Origin: Gymnorhina tibicen
Lineage: Eukaryota; Chordata; Aves; Passeriformes; Artamidae
Length of the DNA stretch: 64,000 nt
Assembly (NCBI GenBank): GCA_013399875.1
Contig: VXAZ01001836.1
Location: 1,488,001-1,552,000 of the forward strand
Reading direction: 5' to 3'
This document shows, piece by piece, positions 38,600 to 49,403 of this stretch. The translations under genes were made by a program, and so were the position numbers. The stretch's first letter is position 1; every line of letters begins with the position of its first letter. The notes below the pieces were generated by a model. The model searched no databases, was not told the DNA's origin, and saw nothing but the letters and a program-made list of their open reading frames with translations.

Positions 38600-41500
38600 G
38601 ACTAGCTGACCCTTCAAGTAGAAACGGGGCAACAAAAAACAACTCCACGGCCTGAATGCTGTGGAAAAAGATAAATTCCGTGGCAGCCATCCAAACACCG
38701 AGTACCCTGACACACAATATTCACTCTATGTGACAGCGCAAACATTTGCTGCCAGGCTCTGATTGTGGAGTGAAAGGCAGCTTCCATGAATAGAGAACAG
38801 CAGGAACTGAGTCTATTATAAACACCCAAAGCATTGGAAGGTGATGGTGGCTGAGATGATACGTCACTGGGACAGCACTGTCAGCTGCTGGGTGTCTGGA
38901 GGGCTCCCGAGGCTGGGGGCTGGCCAGGCCATAAGCTGGATAGAGCAAAGCCCTGTTACAGACCCAGTCCATACCAGCCAGGTAGAATCCCCCTTTACCC
39001 TCAATGTAAGATAAACGCAAATGAAACACTTGTCGTGGTTTAACTCCAGTCGGCAACTACTGGCTGGACATCAGCCAGTGTCTGCTGAGGAATTGTACTG
39101 TGCATCACTTGTTTTTCTGGGGTTTTATTTCTCTCACTCCTTTTCATTACATTTATCGTTATTGTTGCTATTATCATTAGTACTATTATACTCTTAGGGA
39201 GCAGCAATAGCAAGGCTGCTGCTTAAGGAAGGAAAAGCCTGGAGCTAAGGGCAGCCGCACCACAGGCAGTGGTACTCACCAGCCAGAGCACTTTCCCACA
39301 ACACCTGAACAGGGCAGTGGCAGCACAGTGCAGCTCCACTGGCTGTCCTAGACAAGATGAAGCAATGAAACAAGTGTAAAGCTCTACAAAGAGCAGCAGA
39401 AGATAAGGCCACAGCTGGAAACAGAGCTACGATAGGGTTGGGAAACAAGGCAGGAGACCAGACCAAACACACATACATCCACTAGAAAGCTCTGACAGGG
39501 ACTAAGGGCCCAGACCTGGGCTTAAATGGAGCCCTGGCCCATGGGCCATGTGTGTGGGTCCCAGGTGAGGCTGGTCAGGGCTAACAAGATGTAGCTGTGC
39601 CATCAGTGCCCTGACAGGTTCCTGCTGATGGGGTGTGTTGAGTGTACTATTCAGGAGGTCAAGATTTAGTCACCCTCTCCCCATTTGGTCATGAAGGAGT
39701 TGCATCCAGCTCACTGGCATTCTCAGGCCAGTGGTCTAGCTGCTGAACTGCTACGTGGAGACAGATTGGTAAAGGGAATTTCCCCAGCCATATTTTAAAA
39801 GTCTGACCCTGTGGCTGCATTTTGAAAAAGGGATAATTCCAGGCACAGGTAGAAGAAGTAAAATCTATGAATGAGGTACTTAATTATGGAGAGCAGAGTA
39901 GCTGGGTTTGTAGCACAGCTGTGTCCAAAGCATCCCTGACTTCCTACTTGAAGCAGCTTTGTGTACTGCACGTACACGTTCTTGGGCTGTTATTCCAAGG
40001 TATCTTACTCATCTAGATGTTAGATAATGAGAGCCAAGGGTCCAAAAGTCAGGCACCCTGATGCTGAGTATGGTAGTTTCTGAACATCTTTTACTTAGCT
40101 TTCCTTGAAACCAAACTCTCTGCAGCTGGTTATTTGTATGTTCTGATTTTCTGTGAAGCTGTAATAAAAATCTGTGTTCTTGCTTTCATTAATGTTAAGC
40201 TGCAGCTGAATGTAATAGGTTTTATGGTTTTTTTAGGCTTTACAACTGAGGAAACTTTCCACTGGAGAGGCAAATTCTAGTTTTGATACAGTATATCTAT
40301 TTGTCAAAAGACTAACCAGGAAAACATGAATAATAAAACCCTCTTATTTAAGTTGGAGATTAAAAGGTAAATCTTATGGAGCTGTTAGATACCATAGTAA
40401 TGACTGAGAGTGAAGAGCACATAGAAAAAAATACTTCTGTGTTAAGAGCAGGTCTTGTGATGTCCTCGCTGAGTATTTTTTAGGTGGTGGAACAAGGAGG
40501 ATAAAAAGGAATCAGATTATCTTTCTGTAAGCTCTGCCCTCCAGAGCGCTGCATGGAGAATGTCTCAGGTTTGGCATTTCTTGTTCTGAGTGCTTGGTTT
40601 GCAACCTCAGTGCAGCTTTTTTCCTTGTTGCTGGTGGGTATGCAAATACTTTATTTGCATTGGGCGAGATTCAAGAGTTGAGTCAGGAACTTACGTGACG
40701 GATGCCTCCCAGCTATCCATCACTGTGTGAAATAGCTGATTTTCAGTGAGTGTCCCTGTAAGAAATAAACATAACAGAAACATGATAACAACAACAATAA
40801 CGAAACCACAAAAACAAACCCCAAACCACCCCCCACTCTAGTCCCACTGGGCCAAGTATGCACTCCAGTCAGTGAGGAACCCAGGTATCTCTCATGGCTG
40901 AAGCAAAATTAACTCCTTGCTGGTTCTCACAGCTGGACCCCAACCCTGCTCACCACATGCACTTTTAAATGGCTTGTGAATTCAACTTCAGAAATTTTAT
41001 TGCAGGAAAAAGCTTCTCTGTCCTGGAAAATTCTGCAGTGCTACCTATGCCAGCCTATAGAGAAGAGGCAGCACCCCTGCTGCTGATGCTGCCAACCTGA
41101 GAGGGTGGATACTAACATAGGGATATACTATGATACACTGCCATGAGCAGCTGGACTCAAGAAGTCCAGTTTGCTCTTGCTGCATGTCTTATGGTTAGAA
41201 TCTCCAATAGGTAATAAGGTGTGGGTTATAAAAGGCTGATTTCCTGCATTTAAAAGCATTCATAATGGTCCTCTTCTGTGTAGACTGAATGTAATAAAGG
41301 CTGAGCTGCAGGCTGTCCCTCCATGCTGGCAATAACAGGAAGTCTTTCCTGTGCTTGGCTTATCCGTCTTTATGAAAACTGTGGGAAAGTAATTGTGTCT
41401 GAGATCTCTGCTGCTTTTTGGGGATTGATTAAAATCAGCTAACAAAGTCAGGAATTATAGTAAGGACTGATGTGTATAGTATGACTGCGCAATCCTTTTC

Positions 41501-44500
41501 CACTAGGAAACCACATGAAAATATCTATACATAGGTCAGTATATACTGACAGTTTATTTAAGTATGGAAACCAAAAATGAACAGTACTGATGCAGTGCAT
41601 TGTTGTAAGGATGGAAGTCCTAATGCAGATGCAGGTGTACCAGTTTAAATAGGCCAGTGGGGGAGTGGTGTTGAAAATCGCCCCCACTCCCTGTATAACT
41701 AATTTTTCTGGGTGAGTTTTTTTAGTGGGACTAACCCTAACTGCGACACCTGCCATCTTCTCCTCTACCTCAGCTGTACAGTGGATCCACTGTTTTCATA
41801 TTGAAACTCCCACTTCCTTTCAAAGAAGCCACACAATACTTACAAATGGAAATATTCTGTTAAAACTAAACCCTGGGGCCACAGTTAATTTTAGAATAGA
41901 CTCATTCTTTAATTGAATAGGCATTAGCAAAAGAGCTGTGAGAGATGAGTTACAGGAATTTAAGCTCCAGACTGTTCAATTTGACCCTTTACAAAGTTTA
42001 GTCCATACAGAAAAAATACTGACTGAGGTGCCAAAACCCATTTCTTTGAACATGTTTATTCTTTCTTTTCTTTATTTTCTGCAACAGGTCTACAATTACC
42101 AATCAATTATGTAAATTCTTTACAATTTTTAAAGAGTACCATCCCTTTAATAAATACCAAGGATCCTACCATACAAAATGTTTTCCAAATTACTCTTTTC
42201 AGAATTACACCAAATATTTTCACATCTGCTGACATCCACAAAATAAATACTCCTTACACATGTGCAAATATTATTTCTGTAGCTGTTTTAAGTATTCAAC
42301 TTGTGCCTACCTGTGAGGAGGAGAGGATCCTTTGTTTCTCTTTACACATGTATCTAATACAAATGTCACAGATTTGTTTTTCTTGTTTTCTTAAAGCTTG
42401 ATTAAAATGAACACTTCTGCATGGACCACTTTGGGCCTAAACTTGGTGACTCAGGTGACTGGCTTTAGATATACCCACATGTGCAGGTGACAGAGCAGGT
42501 ATTCTAGACACACAAGAGACATGCATGCACACACATTCACACACATACAAACACCTACCCCAAGACAGGAGGAAATCTTGGGACTCTGATTAAACTGAGT
42601 GTGGTTCAGAGTGTGACAAAACAGCGAGGGCTCCAGTCGCACCTTGGAAATGCAGAGATGCAACATCTGTTACTGGCATGGTCATGAGTGTACATGGCTG
42701 GAATTCCTCTAAGATCTCAGAGGAAAGATCACTTAGGAGCTGCAAAGGCAAGGGTTGTTTAGAGGGTACTCAGGAAATTGCGAAAAAGCTCAGATAGAAA
42801 ACTGCAGAAGAGAAATCTTGGTCTGAACATTTGGAAGCTGGAGTAGCACAGACCCTGTAAAAACAAATGCTGTTTATTCATACCTCTGTTTACATCAAGG
42901 AAGCACAGCACATTGGCTGCTCTCCAGGTCTTCAAGGGCAATACCTAATCTGCATATGTAGTTACACAGACATTTACAGTCAGAAACAAATCACACAATT
43001 ATTCTTGTTGCTTGTATATGTACATTGCCTCGCCTAGAAGAGGAAATAACTATTTCAGTACGATGAGGAGAAGGCTGCTTTAGGCCACAGCAGAGTGTAG
43101 AGATGAGGTGTGTGAGCCTGCCATTTCGAGCTTTGCACAAACTTACATAAAATGGCAATCCCTGCAATAAGTGTGGTCCTCTTGATCTAGCTTGTAATTA
43201 ATTCTGTAGCAGTGTCCTCACCCTGTGAATGATTGTATCCTCACCCCACCCATAAAAGACAGTAGCTTTAAGCCACACTTAGAGCATTCATCTTCACTCT
43301 GCCAGGCAACAACTCTAGTTCCATTGTCAAATTTACATTGAAGTTAGCGTTTGATTATCTGTTCAATCACACGGAATTGGAAAGGTAATTTAAAAAAACT
43401 TTTAAGAAGAGCCCGGAAAAATACTCATCCTTATGCATTGCTCACTGAAGAACATATTACCTGCTGCAGCTCTTCTCACCAAACCCGCACCACACTGTCC
43501 ATACTGGAAACACAAGACAGGACTCAACTCTCATCTTATCAGCTGTAGCCGTCTCCATCCCATGTTCTCCTACGTGCTCCTTTTGTAAAGACAGCTTTAT
43601 CTGATGGAATAAAGGGAGCTATTTCCCAAGAAGGGTCTATTTGCCAAGAAAATTATGGGATAAAACATGGTTTGAGTGCTAGGAAATAATCACTATGCAA
43701 CGGTCTTTATATAGGGTCTTTGTATAGATAGTAGATATAATTTTTTCAATTTCTATGTAGTCTGATGTATTTGAAGAGCAGATTTGGGTCAGTTTTTATT
43801 CTGTACACTTCAGTAGAGCCCACTAATGATTCATAAATGTCCTACACTCTAGAGACATTGTGTGAAGTATGGTTCTTGGTCACTCAAGGGCTAAATTTAG
43901 TAGTACACCTTGTAGACTAATACTCTGTGTCAGCAAATTCGACTCCTCAAAAATGGAGCTAACTGGCATTGTGTATTGTTGCTTTCTTTCTCGTAATAAG
44001 CCAGTGGTTGATGAAATAGATTTTTAAATAAAAAGGCATTAGCTAAAAGCTGATTTGGTAAAAGCCGAATACTTACAGTTTTTGTAAATGTCTGTTACAC
44101 ACGTTATGGAATGAAAAACTTTTGAACACCATTTTTGGTACTAAATTGCAGAAAGAGATTGCATGACACTTGGTAACAGGAAATACAAACAGCATTAACA
44201 GCTCAGGACTTAGAGAAAAGGACTAAAAGAGCCGGGTAAGATCTTGTACTGGTTTTGCCTTGGGCTGTCAAGTATTTGTGATGCAACTGAAAAAATAGGG
44301 TACACTACAGACTGCTTTATCCCACTAAATGGAGCAAATCTTGTTCTGTGTGAAAAGAGTACAGGATACTACATTTCCCCTTATTTCTTCCTGTTGACCT
44401 TTCTTCCCCACTGAAGTGATGGTTTAGGGAACTTACGTATTTCCAGCGTCACAAGAGAGAACAGGTCTTAGCTTTTAATTTTCTGTAATTTGGCCTTAGT

Positions 44501-45356
44501 TTGCTCCCAGTGGCATTTCCTTGATTTCAGTAGATGCAGACACAGCTTCAGAACTGGCTATTGAATAAGGACACTGTATTAAGAAAATTACTAACTTCCA
44601 CAGAAAAGGAAAATAGTTCCTGAATCTAAAACTCCTAAGTAAGTATGGAAACCTTAAAACAGAAGTGTTTTTACATAAAGTAGTTGCAAATCTTGTGAAG
44701 ATGTCTGATCATCCTTTGGTAGCAGTTGCACAAAAAGAAAAGTGTCCACAAAATGGAAAGCAGACTGGACACCTGTGAGAAAAGTGATAGAGTAGTTCTC
44801 AGAAGCCCAGGCCCCATAATGCTTAGGATATTTCAAACACCACACTGCTCTTAAGACAGCCTGTAATGAAAAGAAAATGTTGAAAGAGTGGTGTTATACT
44901 TTCTGAAGTGAAATTGCCTCAGTATGAAAGATTTTCTGTGTGCCTTGGTGGCTTCTACTAATCATTTACCTGTGAATACTAACCACAGTGTTTTATACAT
45001 GTTTGGTTCCGGTTCTGTACCATGTCGTACTATCCCGCAGCCTGTTCATGGGGCAAAATTTAAACGGATTTGCTGGGGATCTAAGAAAGGCATGTAATCC
45101 AGGGTTACATTGTGGGAGAAGCAAACTAGGTAATATTGCCACACCACTTCAGAGGCTCTCTATAACCATTATCAGACACAAAAGATCAGGCCATTTCTGT
45201 AAGAGCTTGTTTTTGCCTCCAGCTGCTCCCGTGCGATGTCTGTATTCTTGTCTCCTTCAGTTCTAAGTGTGGCTTCCAGCACAAATCACAGCAGCCCCCA
45301 GCAGTGTTTCAGTGTAAGGGCCCTGGTTCTCTGTGTACGCTAGAAATCAGCCCTTC
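38600..45356. other. Intergenic sequence right of the AGPAT4 promoter
   Basis: Apart from the LTR fragment at 39.03-39.19 kb, I see no exon, RNA gene or well-defined repeat. 39.2-39.75 kb is moderately GC-rich and could be an eroded LTR, but I cannot match it securely. 40.79-40.84 kb is A/C-rich. An 8-base inverted repeat with a 15-base loop lies at 41661-41691. Open frames up to about 100 codons show no family resemblance. Confidence 0.6.
39033..39190 (+). mobile_element. Chimeric LTR fragment, same family as 59.4 kb
   Basis: The first about 29 bases, TGTCGTGGTTTAACTCC and following, are the reverse complement of the 3' terminus of the LTR family at 59.4 kb (which ends GTTAAACCATGACA). They are joined directly to a plus-strand piece, 'TGTACTGTGCATCACTTG' then 'GGGGTTTTATTTCTCTC' and an ATT-rich run, matching the middle of the same family. 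No further family sequence follows 39190. Either an inverted rearrangement or a distinct LTR subfamily with such ends would explain it. It lies about 430 bases outside the CpG island. Confidence 0.55.
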
Positions 45357-45975
45357 CATTGTTTTGGTTTGATTTGGAAGGGACCTTAGAGATCATTTAG
45401 TTCCAACCCTTTGCCATGGGCAGGGACACCTTCCATTGGACCAGGTTGCTCAGAGCCCCATCCAGTCTGGCCTTGAACACTTCCAGGGATGGGGCATCCA
45501 CATCTTTTCTGGGCAACCTGTGCCAGTGTCTCACCACCCTCTGAGTAAACAACTTCTTCCCGATATCTAATCTAAATCTACTCTCTTTCAGCTTAAGGCC
45601 GTTCCCTCTTGTCTTATCACTACATGCCTTGTAAAAAGTCCCTCCCCAGTTTTTTTGTAAGCACCCTTTCAGGTGCTGAAAGACCACAATGAGGTCTCCC
45701 TGGAGCCTTCTCTTTTCCAGACTGGACAGCCACAACCTTCTCGACCTGACTTCACAGGAGAGGAGCTCCAGCTCCCTGATCATCTTTTTGGCCCTCCTAT
45801 GGACTGGCTCCAGCAGGTTCACATCATTCCTATGTTGGGGTTCCAGACCTGGATGCTGCACTCCATGGGGGGTCTCATGAGAGTGGAGTAGAGGAGGAGA
45901 ATCACTTCCTTTGACCTTCTGGCCATGCTGCTTTGGGTGCAGCTCAGGGTCCATCTTTGCTTCATGGCACAAGCT
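45357..45975 (-). repeat. CR1 LINE 3' tail, minus strand
   Basis: Read on the minus strand, the frame that runs into this repeat contains LLEPVHRRAKKMIRELE, SLEKRRLQGDLIVVFQHLKG, GNGLKLKESRFRLDIGKKLF and APSLEVFKARLDGALSNLV, the conserved C-terminal part of CR1 ORF2. Upstream, another frame carries ILLLYSTLMRPPMEC, showing one frameshift relative to CR1. The 267-codon open frame from 46200 to 45397 is therefore mostly CR1 tail, fused by chance to non-CR1 sequence. The octamer repeat at the 3' end (left side) is missing or decayed. Lack of the upstream domains makes it inactive. Confidence 0.95.
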
Positions 45976-48886
45976 GCTCCATGGTATCTTCATCTCTTCT
46001 GTTCTTTGATTCTGTGAAAAGCAAGCTGAGGCTAGGGGATAGCTAGGGGTTTGACAACAGGGCATGGAGCTAGTCAGCAGTCTGAATCCAGAAAAAGATG
46101 GCGGCGAATCAGTCTGTTTATTCAGGCAACTCCTTTGTAGGTAACGTGAAACTGCCTTGTGAATTTGCAATTGCAATCTACTTCCTTTGGAAAAAATCAC
46201 TGCAGTAGATAGTAGATAGCAACCTCTTACAAATCATTGGCAGGCTGTTCTGAAACAAGTCCTTAGGTTCTTTCAGCATCACATTGCTTGAAACTGCTGC
46301 GTCCCTTGTCACCAATTTAATACATTCATCAAGCCCGAGACAAAGGCCTTGCTCCAAATACCTCTCCTACAGGAAACTGTGCTAAGTGACCTTATGGATA
46401 AATGCCAAATGGCTCAGCCAGAAATTGGGCAGTAGTCCCACTTGGCCCTGGAGGAGTGAATCTCCATGAGATGGCCACCTAAAACCTGGTACTAAGATAC
46501 TAAGGTGGTACCTTAGAACAGTTGCTAAGTGTGGCCTTATCAGAGGGCTTCCTGCTTCACAAATCCCTCACGAAAAACTGTTGGATACGATACATGGAAT
46601 GGACTGTTTTCTGAGAAAGATTGACTTTATAGCTCAACATCAGAATTGCTTAACTAGGCATGTTTTTGTATTAGAAAGTATAAAACCCTCAACAAAGAAG
46701 TTTTATAGAAAATGCAGTAGGAAACGCACAAGTACCAAAGCTGAGTGCAGTACATGTCAGATAATTTATGTGTGATATATTAAAAACTCATGGGGACAAA
46801 GGACCTGGGTTGCTGTTAGGAGGCACCTCTTGCTCTACGGAGAGTCCTCAGTGTCATCCTACTGTCATTTGTCACAGGAGTTCAGGTGCCCCGACCTCAA
46901 GCCATCAACAAATAAAAGGCTTGTTGTGCACACACACATCCTGGTGAGCCCATGTCCTCATCAGCTCCTGAGCTCAGCCCCAGCTGTTTGATGCAGGTTT
47001 AGCACAACCATTCTCAGAGTGATTTGACACTATTTAATTTGTATGCTCACTTCCATGCTAGCAGTATGTTATTAATCCTACGCTGATTTATATTTTTTCC
47101 CAACCTGAATAACATAGCTAATGTAATTTCCTACTCATCAACTCACAGATGACTAAGAATCACTGGTCCAGGAAACTGTGAGCTCTGAGATCTGTCAGTC
47201 AGTCACCTGGCAATTCAACCACAAAACAGTCTACATAAGCACTTCTTGTGAATCACAGGTGCCTCAAGTATTAACAATATAACCAACAAAGCCTGCTGCC
47301 TCCACGGCTTGGTATCCATAATGGTAGCATGAATCACAATTGGCTACACTAACTGCAGTAAATCGACAGCACTGAGCAATCCCATTTCATTAATAAGAGC
47401 ATCTCATCACCAGCTGCTCCTTGGAGACAAATGGCTGCATCTGGCTTCCTAAACATTGCTTTCTCTTGCCCCCCCAGGGACTAGTAGTATTTGAGACATC
47501 AGTGACCTCATCGTCGGAGTTTTTTGTACACTGGAAATGTCTCTTCTGTCCTGATGTCTGATTTTCCTGCCCTTTTTCTTCATAAGGGGAATCACAAGCA
47601 GAAAAATAAAATCTAAAAAAAAAAAGAAAAGAAAAGTGTTTTTTTCCAACACGGATAGAATGCCAAAACCCATAGCTGGAAAATACCCACCTCATACTAG
47701 CACTTTTCCAAGACCTACATCAGGCAGTGTGATATCATCCTGACAACTATTTTGAAAGTCTGTTGCCAGAGGGATAACTTTCTACTTGGCAGGTATGAAA
47801 TGCTTTTTCCTCCCTTATTTCAAGTACCTTATTTAGGCAAAGAATTTAATGCTGAAACCAAATCCCATGCACTGGCACTGGTCAAATGATTGCAGTCCTA
47901 AGTGGACCTTCCCTCCTGCATTGATTTGTGCCTAGGGGTCTTTCCCCAAATCCCCTTGAAATTATTAAAGCTTCTCCGAAGGCAAGGGGTTTTGCCAGTC
48001 CTCAGTTTAGTGCAGTGTAAGGATCTTACAGTCGGTGTTACATTCACTTACTAAGACACATGGACTTTCAAACAGCAATTCCCTGCATGTGCAGGAGTCT
48101 CCGTCATGTGAGAAAACAAGTGGTGTTTGCACAACCTCATGGTAAAGACTTCTGCATGGAGTGGTAGGCTTCATCCAACAGCCATAAGAGATTCCTGGGC
48201 TCCTGTGCTGAATCCCTGTGTATCACAGATGGAGGGGTCCAGCTGCTTTCATAACATTTTGTGGATTTTGCCACTGAGTTTCATCTCTTCTCTAAATGGA
48301 ACAGGACCTTGTGGGAATATGATGTGTCTCTGAGAGTAACTGTGACTGTGTGTTACTACAACAGAGCTCACAGAAGTGAGGTGGGAGGGAGGAAATACCA
48401 GCCATCTGGGTCATGACACCTTTAGGGTACAAACAGTCTTCTCCTAAACACTAGACAATGTGAAACACAATAAGGCTTTGTAAGAACTGCGAAAATATTG
48501 CTAATAGTACTCCACGGTAAAATGGAGGCAAAAAGTGACAGGTTTCAGCAGCAGAAGTTGTTTAATTCTGTGGATGAACTATTTTATTCTAAATATCTTT
48601 GGGAATCTAAAAGCAATTTCTGAAATTAGGAAATGGAGGCAAATAGACAAGATGTGTCTTCCCACAAGAAAGTAGTTCTTTAAAGCCTTGGCCAAATTTT
48701 TTTACTTAAAAGCAATTCAAGTTTGTTTCACTTTTCTTTTAGTTTCCTGTATCCTAAAATTGTCCCTATGTTATGATCCAATTATTACTATTATTAAGGT
48801 TCTTTAGAAATTCCTCTGCCCAAATTAAGGTGCAAACAGGACCATATGCCAGTGACAATAATATGGGTTTTATTGATGGTAGATAT
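45976..48886. other. Intergenic, nothing recognised
   Basis: Low-GC unique-looking sequence with an A-rich tract near 47.62 kb. I see no exon, RNA gene or identifiable repeat. Short open frames on both strands lack domains. Confidence 0.55.
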
Positions 48887-48910
48887 GAGAGAGAGAGAGA
48901 GAGAGAGAGA
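48887..48910. repeat. (GA)12 microsatellite
   Basis: Twelve perfect GA units, followed by purine-rich sequence to about 48.95 kb. It abuts a probable LTR and may have grown from that element's purine-rich end. Confidence 0.95.
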
Positions 48911-48911
48911 G

Positions 48912-49403
48912 GGAAAGATAGAGAAAATAGGTGGGGGGGACGGAAAGAAAATGACGTGGACAGAATAAAGAAAATATCACCACTCCATGGATCCCAGCAA
49001 TGTTCTGTTGATCCCCTCCAGCAGGTCTCCTTGGTGGTGAAGGTCCCCCCAAAAGCATAGGATCCGATGGGTATATGTGCTCAGGCCGGGCAGGCNGCTG
49101 GGGGGAGTCTGTGTAAACCTGGCTTCTGTGAGCTGTGCTCTTCCCCCCACCCCCCTCAAATTCAGCTGGGATGGCAGCTGAAGGCTTTGGCCTTTTGTGG
49201 ATGTGGCCTATACCTTTCCCTCAGCCTGAGGTGATTGAACAATGGGTTTCCTTTAATCTAATCAGCAGTTCAATTTACAGTCCAAAGTTACCAAGTCCAC
49301 CCCATGAGTCTTCAAGGAGGTTTCTGTGGCTGTAGCTTCTTTTATATCAATGTTTGAGGCATAAACTATTGTCAGTCTCTGACAGCCTAGAAGCTGGTTA
49401 TTA
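48912..49403 (-). mobile_element. Probable ERV LTR, minus strand
   Basis: The modular sequence includes 'CAGCAGGTCTCCTTGGTGG', 'AGGATCCGATGGGTATATG', 'GGCTTCTGTGAGCTG' and 'CCAAGTCCACCCCATGAGTC', and ends near 'AGAAGCTGGTTATTA'. From memory these resemble an interspersed bird LTR family. Read on the minus strand, a TATAAAAGAAGC box near 49.35 kb fits a promoter in the first part of the element. Boundaries are approximate and no internal genes accompany it. It contains a single N at 49096. The assignment is from pattern memory only. Confidence 0.5.
49096..49096. other. Single-N position
   Basis: One N inside GC-rich sequence of the probable LTR (GGGCAGGCNGCTGGGG). I see no duplication on either side of it. 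It could be an unresolved base or a closed gap. Confidence 0.95.

Larger units (their letters stand above)
37640..38600 (-). promoter_or_regulatory. AGPAT4: CpG-island promoter of AGPAT4
   Basis: The base composition changes abruptly from about 40% GC to very GC-rich, CpG-dense sequence at about 37.64 kb and returns to background by about 38.6 kb. There are many GC boxes (GGGGCGG or CCGCCC type) and no TATA box. This is the only such island in the 64 kb. It sits directly upstream of the AGPAT4 coding exon and holds the exon 1 donor, so it is best read as the gene's constitutive promoter. The island extends several hundred bases on both sides of the donor and could also drive a divergent transcript, though no plus-strand gene is visible. 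It is interrupted by an assembly gap. Confidence 0.85.

Noticed and set aside
39195..39760. Moderately GC-rich block that could be an old LTR
   Set aside because: I recall similar module wording in bird LTRs but could not define ends, orientation or a second copy in the window.
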